From assembly GCA_964538355.1 (NCBI GenBank), contig CAZIFC010000019.1:1-40173 (forward strand): DNA of 40,173 bases. Reading direction: 5' to 3'. The DNA is from Bilophila sp964538355. Lineage in GTDB: Bacteria; Desulfobacterota; Desulfovibrionia; Desulfovibrionales; Desulfovibrionaceae. The position numbers and the translations under genes were made by a program. Each line of letters begins with the position of its first letter. Position 1 is the stretch's first letter. Under the pieces are notes generated by a model. That model did no database searches and was not told the origin of the DNA. It saw nothing but the letters and a program-made list of their open reading frames with translations. Shown here piece by piece: positions 7,557 through 15,892 of the stretch.

Positions 7557-7601
7557 ATAGCCTACCTTTCCAGCTTGTTATAGTTTTTTGACAGATGAAG
7601 A

Positions 7602-7630
7602 CTGAACAACGTATATCATACGTTGTTCAG
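7602..7630. repeat. Perfect 13-bp hairpin between convergent genes
   Basis: CTGAACAACGTAT (7602-7614), the loop ATC, then its exact complement (7618-7630). It lies between the nuclease gene and the converging methylase-helicase gene and overlaps the stop codon of the latter (7627-7629). There is no T run on either side, so a factor-independent terminator is not supported; a transcript-stabilising hairpin or protein site is possible. Confidence 0.6.
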
Positions 7631-10600
7631 TGCATACGCGGTCTTGAAATCACAATTCCATGCGCATCATCAGTGGACGTATTTGTCTGCATTTGTTGTA
7701 CCACCGATTCTTTGAGTCCGCGTTGCGCGGCATCATCACGAGCAATCTGTAGGGCGGCTTCCTGTGACGCGAATAGTCGGAGCTTTACCCCCTGTGGCAC
7801 GTTCGTGGTGCTATGCCATTGGCCATCTTCGTACATATTTTGCCCAAGGGAACCTATCTGGCTGTTGAAATAGGTACGGCGCAGGACGTGACCATCCAGA
7901 GTATGGCCATTGTGCTGATTGGAAACAGTATATTCCGTTCTTCCTTCGCCCTCGCCGTATTTGAGAGTGTGGAATCGTTTTTCTTCCGGTTGGGCGGTTT
8001 TTGCGGTGGTAGGATCGCTTTCCTGCGTTTGCTTTGTTGATTCCGACATTACAGGTGATTCCGCAGACAGGGCTATCTTCGGCTCCCAAGTAGAAACATA
8101 GTCTGCATCATCCTGCATTCGCTGCAATTCTCTGATGACAGCACCGTGGTTTTCCCGCGCTAAGGCCAAGGCTTCCTTTTGCGAAAATTCCTTGCCCAGA
8201 GCGGCTTTGACGGTTTCCAGCTCGGCACTTTCCTGCCTAGCCTTCGCCCGCTGCGCCTCTATGGATTCATCCAGCCCTTTGGCCAGAAAATTGTCTACGC
8301 GCTGAAACAGGCCGGACAGGCTGAATTTGTCGTCGAAGCTATACCGCAGGTTGTCCGGCAAAAAGGCTTGTGCGTCCTCACCTTGGAGAGTGATTCGGAA
8401 GCCATCAGCTCCAAGGCCAGTCGCACGCACAATGTTCATATCAAATCCGCGATAGGAGCCGAACGGCACCTTTGTGCTGGAATTGCGTGTCACCTCCTTC
8501 ACGCCATCGAGTAAACGATTTTTTATCTTTTCGCTGTCCTTTTCCGTCAAAAGCGAACCATCTGCCCATAGCTCGACCCGAATCTTTTCCTTCCCTTTTT
8601 CCGTAATGATATGGGTATGAGAATCCCGACGCTGGATATTGGCGGCATAGGCCCTTTCCGCTTTGGCAAGCCGCTTTTCAATGGCACCAAGCCACTTCAG
8701 CCTGTCCCGCAGACGGTGCTGGCCGCGTTGGTGCTGGGAGTACAGTGCCTCCAGCTTCCGCAGATCGCTGGCCAGTTGCACTTGCATAAGGATCAGGGGA
8801 TTGCCGGACGCAGCAGCTTTCATTTCGGCGGCATTGGCAGCTTCGGACTGCACATCGTCAATGACGCGCTGGAGCAAATCCCCTTTGCGGAATTGCTCGA
8901 TGGCGGCCGCTTTGTACTCGATAGTCTGCCACATTCGTGCGTCATAGGTCTGTTTTGTCGCGTAATTGTAAATAGCTACCGTAAAATTGTCTGGATCGCG
9001 TTCGTAGAAGATATTGCCTTGCCGAATGATTCTCCCATTTCTCTGTTCGAGGTCGCTCGGACGCCACGGCGCGTCCAGGTGATGCGCGGCCACCAGACGT
9101 TTTTGCACGTTCATGCCCGCGCCCATCTTGGCTGTGGAACCGAGCAGGATACGGACGTGTCCGGCGTTGACATCGCTGAACAGCTTTGCCTTGCGAATAT
9201 CCGTATTGGCATCGTGGATGAAAGCTATTTCATCCACGGGGACGCCCTTATCCATGAGTTTTTGCTTCATATCGTTATAGACGGAGAATTTTCCTGATGA
9301 CAGCGCAATAACGGCATCCATATCGACCGTGGGGTCTTCGCCGTCCTCATCAGGTTCTGTTCGTTCTGCCAGATCAATATCCTCCTGACCTCGCGGGGTT
9401 TCCTTGAGAAAGGAGCCGTCCACGTCAATAAAGGATTCAAGCTCCTGATCGAGCGGTGCATCCGTTGAGCCTTGCGTGACGTTCTTCCCGCCCTTGGGCG
9501 TGGATAAATCGCAAAACACAAGCTGTGTGCCTTTGTCCGCTGCGGTATCACGCCAGACTTCGTAAATGCGCTCCACTGCGGCATTGATTTTAGAACCGGG
9601 AGCATCTTCCGCCTCTGGATCAATCAAGCGAAAATCCAGACCTGCCTTGCGGGCGTCATTGGTGATTTTAAGCGGATTGTCCACACGGGGATCGTGGGGC
9701 AGATGCTCCATGCGCTGGATAATCTTGTCCATAAAATCCGCCTGATCCGCTGATCGTTCCACAACATCATTGAGCGGACTGCCGTCTTTAACCGGAGGGG
9801 TGAGAGGGCGCAGACCAGCGCGTTTCGCCTGTTCGTCCAAATCGCTTTTTGTCACCACATCCGCGAAGGTACGGTACATGGAAAGCAATTCAGGCACGTT
9901 CTGGAAGCTGGCAAAGCGCGATTTCATCTTGTAATTCACGCCAGTAGCATCCAATTCCCAGCCGTTGGTAATTTGTCCGAAGGTAGAGGCCCAGGCGTCG
10001 AAATGTTCAATGCCCTTGGATTGCAAGTCCTCATACTGCATATAGCGTTGCAGGGTGTACACTTCCGCAATCGTATTAGATATGGGTGTGCCGGTCATGA
10101 AATATACGCCACGGCCATTGTGTTCGCGTTGCAGATAGCGGCATTTGATGAACAAGTCCAAAGCCTTCGCGGAGCCGGTGATATTCCCCAGACCGGATAC
10201 ATTCATGGTCGTGGTGTAGCTCAGATTTTTGAATTCATGGCTCTCATCCACGAACAGGGCGTCAACACCCAGATCGCCGAAGTCTACAGAACGGTCTTTC
10301 TTTCCTGTACCGGCAAGCAGAGCCTCATAGCGTGCTTCCATTTTTTCGCGCTGTTTTTCAAGCTGCTTGATGGTGGCGCGTCCGCCTTCCGCTTCCTTGG
10401 CGGCCTGTATTGCCGCAATCACCGAATCAATCTGCTCTTGAAGAATTTCTTCCTGCACGTCGTGAGGCATATCGATTTTTCGGAAAGAGCTATGCGCCAC
10501 AATGACGGCATCCCATTCCCCTGTGGCGATGCGCCCGAACAGCCGTTCCCGATTCTGTTTGGTGAAATCCGTCTTGTCCGCCACAAGAATATTGGCATCG

Positions 10601-13600
10601 GGGTAGAGCTTGTAAAATTCGTCCCGCCACTGGTGCAACAGATGATTGGGGACGACAATCATGGGTTTGGAGAGAAAGCCCATACGTCTGGATTCCATCA
10701 CCGTGGCAATGCAGGCCAACGTTTTGCCCGCGCCCACAACATGGTCGAACAGGGTCGTGCCTTCTTGGATGCTGCGCCAGACAGCATCTTTTTGATGGGG
10801 CCTGAGCTGCACTTCTGAATATGCGCCCACCAGTTCAAGATGGGAGCCGTCATAGCGCGGCGGGATGTTCGTATTGAAGCGTTCGTTATAGAGCGAGGTC
10901 AGCATATCCCGCCGGTCGTCGTCCGTCCAAACCCAATCAAGAAAAGCTTGGCGGATTTCATCGGCCTTCTGCATGGCGGCAGCGGTCAGCTCCTGATCAA
11001 TCACCATGATCGGTTTGCCGTTGTCATCGTGCTGGCCGCTTTCCTTTTCTACCTTGACGGGCTTGTTCTCCAGGAGAGATTCGATAATCTTGTCAGCGGG
11101 ATATTCAGGAATACCCCAGACACTCGTGTTCAAGGATGAATCCCAGATACTGACGGAAGCCTCCCAGCGACCCAAAGTCGGAAAATAGTTGATGACCTGA
11201 CGCCCCTTGCCTCCATGAAGATGCTCGGTAAAATCTGAAAGCACTTGTGCTGGAACCCATGTGGAACCGAATTTGATACCGATGTCCACGGCTTCAATAT
11301 CCGGCGGCATGGCGGCGGAGAGGGCTTCCACGTTGGGAGCAAAACGCGTATCTGTCTGCGCGGCCTCCCGTGCCTGATGCAGCTTGGCCCGGACATTGCC
11401 GGTCAGGTATTTATCCCGAATTTCCCATTCTTCGTTGATTGGATTCAGGAAAATCAAGCCCTGTTCCTGCAATTCCTTCTGGGTGGAATCAGCAGGACGC
11501 CGTAGAAGCTGCTCCATGCGGCTGAAATCAATCTTGCCTGTTTCTCGCAATGTGATGAGCAATGCGTCCCTGACATTTTCGGCTTGTTCCGCGACCTGAG
11601 CAGGCTTGAGCACCCGTTGGCGGAAAATAGCCGCTTTTTGGGCCGATGCGGGCCGTGGTTCCCTGTTCTGCCGTTTTGCGGTTTCGGGGGAAAGCCCCTT
11701 ATCATAGTCCGCTTCCAGAGATTCCAGCAGGGAATGTTCAGGATCGTCGCGCATGAGCGTGCGGTTCGTTTGGGAATTGAGATGCCCATATTTTTTGACG
11801 AAAGCGTCATACTGGCTGTTGAGCCGAGCACGCAGAGTGAGCATTCGGCTTTCATCGCCGTCGCTCTTTTCCTCGTTGAGCAATTCTCGCAGGGTATCCC
11901 GAACTTGAATGATGGACACGAGGCGTTGCCGGGCTGTTTCGCTTTTGATCGGCAGCAGATCGTAATCGCCTTCACCGAAAGCGGCAGCGGTCTTAAAGAC
12001 GATCTTCCGGCTCTGCGGCTCGACACACAGGGCGTTCATTTTCAGGGCTTGGAAATACGGGCTGCGGATGAAGTCCGCGTTGCGTACCCTGACCTCGGTG
12101 TTGAGCTGATTTTCTGCCTGTGGCACAAAACAGTCGGCAGGGAGAATACCCAGACGTTGGGTAATTTCTTGCCCCAAGTCAGCATGGGTAGGATCAGGCA
12201 GACAATTCAACGCACCCTCAAACATACCGCCGGAAAAGGCCAGTGTGCCGATGATCTGCCGAGGATTTTCTACGAAGTAGCTGTTAATTGCGGCCTGTCG
12301 CCTGCCACCGTTTTTGAGGTCATCTACCTCAATGGTGGCCGTGTTCACCCAATCCTTAGTATTGGGCTTTTCACCGGTATTTTTTTGGAAAAATACAATA
12401 TCCGTGGTGACATCTGTAAGGGCATTCTGCCGGAAGGCGGTTTCAGGCAGGCGGACACCACCCAGAAAATCGGCGTACCGTGAGATATGTTCCCGCACCG
12501 CAGGATCGGTGGAATCCATGAAGTAGCGGCTGACCACAAAGGCGGCAACACCGCCCTCGCGCAGCAGATTGAGGGACTTGGCGAGGAAGTAGTTGTGGAT
12601 CGAGAATTTTCGCAGTTCGGGAAAGTCGGGGTCGTACAGCGATTGGTTGCCGAAGGGGGGATTGCCCACTACGGCGTCTATGCCGCCGGAACGCAGCAGG
12701 CTGTTCTGAAAGCCGGTGTTGAGGTGCTTCGCTTCTGGATAGAGATAGCGTGCGATGGCCGAAGTTGTGGGATCAAGTTCCACAGCCATAAAGTGGGCGT
12801 TGAAGTTTTCGGGGCAAAGACCGATGAAATTGCCGATACCCGCCGACGGCTCCAGAATACGAATCCCTTCGCCGCTTCCCAGTCCCAGTCTGGAAAGCCC
12901 CTGATATATCCCTCGAATAACGGTTTCCGAGGTATAGTGGGCGTCCTGTGTGGAACGGCGGGCAGCGGTGTAATCGTCAGGGGAAAGCAAACCCTGCAAT
13001 TCACGGTATTCTGCGGCCCATTGTTCATTTTTCGGATCAAAGACCTGTGGCAGCCCGCCCCATCCCACATAGCGGACAAGCATCTTTTGCTCTTCCGGTG
13101 TGGCCAATTCCGCGTGGCTGTCCCGAAGCTGTTTCAGCAGGCGTATGGCGGCAATATTATCCGCATATTTGGTTTTCGCGCCGCCAACGCCAAGCCGGTC
13201 TTCAGATGTTATTCGGTAATTTTCAGGCTTGTGTCGATGCCCATGCTCTCCAAAATCTCCCAGTCCGACATCCCTTGTAATCCCGCCAAACGTGCCGTCT
13301 CGCTGCTCAAGGCTCTCGCTTCCGTCTGCTGCTGGCCGTAGACCTTCAGATCGAAGTCGAAGCTCCCCATCGCTTCCAGTCTCTTCAGCTCTTCCGGGTT
13401 GTTCAACGCCCAGCGATCCAGTATCGAATAGCCCAAACTGGTGTACCCCCCGCTGCGCACGTCGTTGATGGTTTCCGGCTTGAGCACCTTTCTTGCTATT
13501 TCCAGAGGATAACTTTGTCTGTCGAGCATCTTGCGCCTCCCTATCAAGCGAATGTGTAAAAGGGAAAACCGTCTCTGCCTGCAACACGGGGGCAGAAACA

Positions 13601-13719
13601 TTGTCCTCCCGCAGGTCGTCTTGAATATTTTCTTCTCGTATCTGTTCGATGTGGTTTGCCATTGCATCGAACAGCGATAACTGACGAGAATCACCGCTTT
13701 GTTTGCGCCGTCTGGCCAT
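7627..13719 (-). CDS. Giant N6-adenine methylase / SF2 helicase fusion
   Basis: A protein of 2030 residues. Residues 1-63 include QLSLFD, a match to the sliding-clamp binding motif. Residues about 64-170 are low in hydrophobics and overlap another gene. From about 165 (NYRITSEDRLG) the conserved core begins: a DNA methylase domain with LEPSAGIGNF (289-298) and NPPF (353-356), then an SF2/SNF2-type helicase with VGAGKT (about 994), DESHEFKN (about 1157), TGTPISN (about 1210) and QRNGRIIRQGN (about 1560). Family knowledge: such methylase-helicases are common on large plasmids and ICEs; roles in DNA transfer or resistance to restriction are suspected but unproven. The ATG at 13719 has AGGGAAA upstream. 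It is the last gene of the conjugation operon, after abrB. Confidence 0.85.
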   Translation of the reverse strand: MARRRKQSGDSRQLSLFDAMANHIEQIREENIQDDLREDNVSAPVLQAETVFPFTHSLDREAQDARQTKLSSGNSKKGAQAGNHQRRAQRGVHQFGLFDTGSLGVEQPGRAEETGSDGELRLRSEGLRPAADGSESLEQRDGTFGGITRDVGLGDFGEHGHRHKPENYRITSEDRLGVGGAKTKYADNIAAIRLLKQLRDSHAELATPEEQKMLVRYVGWGGLPQVFDPKNEQWAAEYRELQGLLSPDDYTAARRSTQDAHYTSETVIRGIYQGLSRLGLGSGEGIRILEPSAGIGNFIGLCPENFNAHFMAVELDPTTSAIARYLYPEAKHLNTGFQNSLLRSGGIDAVVGNPPFGNQSLYDPDFPELRKFSIHNYFLAKSLNLLREGGVAAFVVSRYFMDSTDPAVREHISRYADFLGGVRLPETAFRQNALTDVTTDIVFFQKNTGEKPNTKDWVNTATIEVDDLKNGGRRQAAINSYFVENPRQIIGTLAFSGGMFEGALNCLPDPTHADLGQEITQRLGILPADCFVPQAENQLNTEVRVRNADFIRSPYFQALKMNALCVEPQSRKIVFKTAAAFGEGDYDLLPIKSETARQRLVSIIQVRDTLRELLNEEKSDGDESRMLTLRARLNSQYDAFVKKYGHLNSQTNRTLMRDDPEHSLLESLEADYDKGLSPETAKRQNREPRPASAQKAAIFRQRVLKPAQVAEQAENVRDALLITLRETGKIDFSRMEQLLRRPADSTQKELQEQGLIFLNPINEEWEIRDKYLTGNVRAKLHQAREAAQTDTRFAPNVEALSAAMPPDIEAVDIGIKFGSTWVPAQVLSDFTEHLHGGKGRQVINYFPTLGRWEASVSIWDSSLNTSVWGIPEYPADKIIESLLENKPVKVEKESGQHDDNGKPIMVIDQELTAAAMQKADEIRQAFLDWVWTDDDRRDMLTSLYNERFNTNIPPRYDGSHLELVGAYSEVQLRPHQKDAVWRSIQEGTTLFDHVVGAGKTLACIATVMESRRMGFLSKPMIVVPNHLLHQWRDEFYKLYPDANILVADKTDFTKQNRERLFGRIATGEWDAVIVAHSSFRKIDMPHDVQEEILQEQIDSVIAAIQAAKEAEGGRATIKQLEKQREKMEARYEALLAGTGKKDRSVDFGDLGVDALFVDESHEFKNLSYTTTMNVSGLGNITGSAKALDLFIKCRYLQREHNGRGVYFMTGTPISNTIAEVYTLQRYMQYEDLQSKGIEHFDAWASTFGQITNGWELDATGVNYKMKSRFASFQNVPELLSMYRTFADVVTKSDLDEQAKRAGLRPLTPPVKDGSPLNDVVERSADQADFMDKIIQRMEHLPHDPRVDNPLKITNDARKAGLDFRLIDPEAEDAPGSKINAAVERIYEVWRDTAADKGTQLVFCDLSTPKGGKNVTQGSTDAPLDQELESFIDVDGSFLKETPRGQEDIDLAERTEPDEDGEDPTVDMDAVIALSSGKFSVYNDMKQKLMDKGVPVDEIAFIHDANTDIRKAKLFSDVNAGHVRILLGSTAKMGAGMNVQKRLVAAHHLDAPWRPSDLEQRNGRIIRQGNIFYERDPDNFTVAIYNYATKQTYDARMWQTIEYKAAAIEQFRKGDLLQRVIDDVQSEAANAAEMKAAASGNPLILMQVQLASDLRKLEALYSQHQRGQHRLRDRLKWLGAIEKRLAKAERAYAANIQRRDSHTHIITEKGKEKIRVELWADGSLLTEKDSEKIKNRLLDGVKEVTRNSSTKVPFGSYRGFDMNIVRATGLGADGFRITLQGEDAQAFLPDNLRYSFDDKFSLSGLFQRVDNFLAKGLDESIEAQRAKARQESAELETVKAALGKEFSQKEALALARENHGAVIRELQRMQDDADYVSTWEPKIALSAESPVMSESTKQTQESDPTTAKTAQPEEKRFHTLKYGEGEGRTEYTVSNQHNGHTLDGHVLRRTYFNSQIGSLGQNMYEDGQWHSTTNVPQGVKLRLFASQEAALQIARDDAAQRGLKESVVQQMQTNTSTDDAHGIVISRPRMH
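13209..13529 (-). CDS. Nested 106-residue gene in another frame of the methylase-helicase
   Basis: An ATG at 13529 with GGGAGG six bases upstream opens a frame of 106 residues ending in TAA at 13209-13211. It begins MLDRQSYPLEIARKVL and ends MGIDTSLKITE. The composition is that of a folded soluble protein with helices and aromatics; no signal peptide is seen. I counted third positions by hand: about 76 of 106 codons (72%) end in G or C in this frame, against about 43 of 106 (41%) in the overlapping long frame. A 64-codon stretch of the methylase domain gave about 67%. Codon use therefore favours this frame. The long frame has no ATG, GTG or TTG between its codons 46 and 206, so it must apparently also be translated here. 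Function unknown. Confidence 0.7.
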   Translation of the reverse strand: MLDRQSYPLEIARKVLKPETINDVRSGGYTSLGYSILDRWALNNPEELKRLEAMGSFDFDLKVYGQQQTEARALSSETARLAGLQGMSDWEILESMGIDTSLKITE

Positions 13720-13769
13720 GTTTCCCTATCCTTGTGGGCAAGGCGGGGAACGGCGCAAAGAGTACGACG

Positions 13770-13949
13770 CTATTCCTTCCCGCCGGAGTGTTCATCCGGA
13801 GCGAATTTCAGCTTTTCGGAGTTTTCGATGAAAATTCGTCCGTTTTCCTCAAGAAAAACAACTTTGTCTCCCACCTGCACCTTAAGCTTCTTCCGAATTT
13901 CAGCGGGGATAGTGATTTGGCCTTTTGTCGTGAGCTTGGCGAGTTCCAT
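13770..13949 (-). CDS. AbrB/SpoVT-type DNA-binding regulator
   Basis: A protein of 59 residues starting MELAKLTTKGQITIPAEIRK at the ATG at 13949, which has a strong AAGGAGG site. This is the swapped-hairpin AbrB fold (TTKGQITIP, then VGDKVVFLEENGRIFIE). It binds DNA as a dimer or tetramer; family members are transition regulators or antitoxins. No toxin gene is adjacent (the next gene is the methylase-helicase, 50 bases downstream), so a regulator of its own promoter and of the methylase-helicase is more likely. A perfect inverted repeat overlaps its promoter. A longer open frame to 14027 would run through that promoter and is rejected. Confidence 0.85.
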   Translation of the reverse strand: MELAKLTTKGQITIPAEIRKKLKVQVGDKVVFLEENGRIFIENSEKLKFAPDEHSGGKE

Positions 13950-13967
13950 GCCTCTGCCTCCTTGTAT

Positions 13968-14027
13968 AGTCTTACTAATAATGTATTCCTTAAAAGTAAG
14001 ACTAAGGCGAGACGGACAACCTGTCAA
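13968..14027 (-). promoter_or_regulatory. Promoter and inverted-repeat operator of abrB-methylase-helicase
   Basis: On the minus strand TTGACA (14022-14027), 17 bases, then TAGTCT (13999-14004). Starting within that -10 is AGTCTTACT (13995-14003), 18 bases, then AGTAAGACT (13968-13976), a perfect 9-bp inverted repeat that ends about 18 bases before the abrB ATG. A repressor bound here would cover the transcription start, so autoregulation by the AbrB protein is a reasonable inference. Confidence 0.5.
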
Positions 14028-14082
14028 GAATCTCCCTCAAGGTCATGATGCGTTTTTATTCAGCAGGCCAGAGAGACGTTCT

Positions 14083-14847
14083 CTAAAGAAGTGGCTCGTT
14101 GAGCAGACCGCGCGTAATGATTTGAAGAATATCCTTTTGAGCTTGCTCTTCTCCGGCGCGGGTTTTCTTGGCCAGCTCAAGGGCGGTGGGCAATTCAGCC
14201 GCCTTGAAATCGCAGGCTGGGAAACGAATGCCATCCAGAACAAAGGTGGGTGTTGAAGAAATGCGAGACTGCGCGGCGAGAATATCCGCGCTCACCAGCG
14301 GCGCGGCCTTTTGCAGAGCTTCCGCGAAGGCTTCCGGCGCAATGGCTGCGTCCTGAAACGCGGTCTGCAAGGCCGCTCCGTAGGGAACCGGAATACCAAG
14401 CGTCGTCTTCGGCGTGACTGAATCCCAGAATTGATGGGCAGCGTTGACGGAAAAGGTGTGCAATGCTTCATAGCTCAAGGCTTTTTTCAAGGATTCGCCA
14501 TATTCGTCCGAGGGAATGTGGCGCACCACAATGCACAGATCGGGATGCGTTCGCTGCACCTGAAGAACCTCCTGGATGCCACAATAGGAGCATTCGAGGT
14601 TCGCCCAATATTCCACGACATCACCCCGAAAGCCGTCCACGGGTCTGCCGTCCAAACAGGTTCTGTCGGAAAGACTTTCCAGCGGCCTATAGGTTTGCGC
14701 CAAATCTTTGGTGATTTCGGCTTGCACACCCGCTTCTACGGCCAACTTATCCGACATAGGCGTTCCGGCGTGGGCCGAAACGGAGCATTCAAAAAAGCAT
14801 ACAAGAGAAAGAGCCAACGCTGAGAGCATGTCCTTATGAAAATTCAT
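14083..14847 (-). CDS. Exported DsbA/DsbC-like thiol-disulfide protein (TrbB-like role)
   Basis: A protein of 254 residues with an N-terminal signal peptide (hydrophobic residues 7-24, cleavage likely after SAHA), then a thioredoxin fold with helical insertion. The active site is CSYC (residues 86-89, EYWANLECSYCG) and the cis-proline loop is SSTPTFVLDG near residue 200. Further cysteines at 64, 105 and 212 may form a structural pair. It should oxidise or isomerise disulfides in periplasmic parts of the transfer apparatus. In IncI plasmids trbB, a DsbC-like gene, sits with trbA and trbC; here it follows the trbC/dotL region, so an equivalent role is inferred. AGAGG precedes the ATG. The HigBA-like pair diverges from it. 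Confidence 0.8.
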   Translation of the reverse strand: MNFHKDMLSALALSLVCFFECSVSAHAGTPMSDKLAVEAGVQAEITKDLAQTYRPLESLSDRTCLDGRPVDGFRGDVVEYWANLECSYCGIQEVLQVQRTHPDLCIVVRHIPSDEYGESLKKALSYEALHTFSVNAAHQFWDSVTPKTTLGIPVPYGAALQTAFQDAAIAPEAFAEALQKAAPLVSADILAAQSRISSTPTFVLDGIRFPACDFKAAELPTALELAKKTRAGEEQAQKDILQIITRGLLNEPLL

Positions 14848-14899
14848 GAAAATACCTCTGTTTTCTGTATTGTAAATATCACAAAAAAGGAATTTATCC

Positions 14900-14927
14900 T
14901 TGACAATATTACTTTTATCCCTACGAT
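14900..14927 (+). promoter_or_regulatory. Promoter of the HigBA-like toxin-antitoxin pair
   Basis: TTGACA (14900-14905), 16 bases, TACGAT (14922-14927). Transcription would start about seven bases later, that is at or next to the ATG at 14934, so the toxin mRNA may be leaderless. Confidence 0.45.
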
Positions 14928-14933
14928 CAAGGC

Positions 14934-15257
14934 ATGAGCACCACAGACGAACAAAATACGCCCTGGCAAGTGGACTTCACTTGCAAGGCTCAAAAGCAGG
15001 CGGAAAAATTACCTGATTTGATACGGGCCTCCGCGTATTTGCTGAAAGCGGAAATGGAGCAGGAAGGGCCTGTCCAGGCGGAGTGGCACCATTACGGCAA
15101 ACTGGCGGGAAAGAAGGGCGAATACCACCATTGCCATTTGAACAAGGGGCATCCTCGGTATGTGGCAGTGTGGCTCGTGGAGGATCGCAAAATGCAGGTT
15201 ATTGAGATTTGCTATGCGGATACACACGAAAATGTGAATTATAGCCAGTTCAAATAG
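14934..15257 (+). CDS. RelE/HigB-like toxin
   Basis: A small basic protein of 107 residues of the RelE/ParE superfamily: WQVDFTCKAQKQAEKLPD at the start, a Leu-rich helix, then the beta-sheet core YHHYGKL...YHHCHLNKGHPRYVAVWLVED and IEICYADTHENVNY at the end. Such toxins cleave mRNA on the ribosome. The toxin gene precedes a helix-turn-helix gene, the HigBA order. No good ribosome site separates the promoter and the ATG, so toxin output may be low. It lies on the plus strand within an otherwise minus-strand transfer operon, which fits an independently acquired stability module. Confidence 0.78.
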   Translation: MSTTDEQNTPWQVDFTCKAQKQAEKLPDLIRASAYLLKAEMEQEGPVQAEWHHYGKLAGKKGEYHHCHLNKGHPRYVAVWLVEDRKMQVIEICYADTHENVNYSQFK

Positions 15258-15267
15258 GAGAATGAAG

Positions 15268-15645
15268 ATGCAGGCTGAATTAAGACTCCATCCCATTGAA
15301 GGCGGGCAGGCGGTGATTTCTTTGTCCGTTCCGGCGGCCAAGGCTCTTATGGTCGCTAATACGATAAAGGGCGTACTGACATTGGCTGGGCACAAGGTTC
15401 GGCGAGTCAATGCTGAGGGCGAGGAACTGTTCAGCTCGGCTGAAGTTTTTCCTGACGCTTCTCCGGCGCTGGCCTTGCGCGGACTCCGTGGCAAGGAAGA
15501 CCTGACGCAGGCAGAATTGGCCGAGAGGTTGGGCATCAGCCAGAATATGGTATCGGAGATGGAAAGCGGAAAGCGGAATATTTCCCCCAAGATGGCGAAG
15601 CGAATTGAGAAAGTATTCAAGGTTCCATACAAAATATTCATGTGA
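15268..15645 (+). CDS. XRE-family antitoxin (HigA-like)
   Basis: A protein of 125 residues. The N-terminal half (LRLHPIEGGQAVISLSVPAAKALMVANT) is a beta-rich domain of unknown type; the C-terminal half is a Cro/XRE helix-turn-helix: LTQAELAERLGISQNMVSEMESGKRNISPKMAKRIEKVF. It should bind and neutralise the upstream RelE-like toxin and repress the pair. AGGAG lies one base before an ATG at 15262 and seven bases before the ATG at 15268; the second is chosen for spacing. The toxin stop and antitoxin start are about 10 bases apart, so the genes are co-transcribed. Confidence 0.82.
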   Translation: MQAELRLHPIEGGQAVISLSVPAAKALMVANTIKGVLTLAGHKVRRVNAEGEELFSSAEVFPDASPALALRGLRGKEDLTQAELAERLGISQNMVSEMESGKRNISPKMAKRIEKVFKVPYKIFM

Positions 15646-15690
15646 CGGCCTTTGGAGATGAGGGGAGAGCCTTCCGCGTGAGGGAACGTA

Positions 15691-15838
15691 TTACGCCGCA
15701 TGGTCTTGTCTCTCCTGAGTAAGCTGTAGAAGTTGTGGAACGCGCAGTTGCGCCTTTTTCAGCGAGGGATTGGCAAAAAACATGTCACCCCAGACGACCT
15801 GACCGGAAAAGACAAAGTGGGCTTCGCCTTCTAAGGGC
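15691..15838 (-). pseudogene. Diverged second 3' end of dotL
   Basis: The last 47 or so codons of a dotL gene with no body. The minus strand reads EGEAHFVFSGQVVWGDMFF and ends in LTQERQDHAA and TAA. The true dotL has EGEAHFIFSGQVVRGDMFF and ends in LSMEKSYDNAA. Compared by eye, 97 of 108 bases match (about 90%). Just upstream the fragment reads DFQNGKPL where dotL has DLQEQI, so homology may extend a little further. The differences show that it is not a recent copy of the neighbour but the tail of a related allele. It is separated from the intact dotL stop by the MazEF pair, so mazEF sits between two dotL tails about 810 bases apart. Confidence 0.85.
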
Positions 15839-15892
15839 TTGCCATTCTGGAAATCATGAGTTATATAAAAATATAATATTTGGAGGTTTGCC

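Noticed and set aside
13205..13230. Programmed frameshift from the nested gene into the methylase-helicase
   Set aside because: The reading frames are correctly offset for a -1 shift but no slippery heptamer or clear downstream pseudoknot is visible.
12487..13341. Long plus-strand frames opposite the methylase-helicase gene (also 9973-10818, 8611-9297, 11584-12483)
   Set aside because: They mirror a conserved, motif-bearing minus-strand gene, lack ribosome sites and have shadow-like composition.
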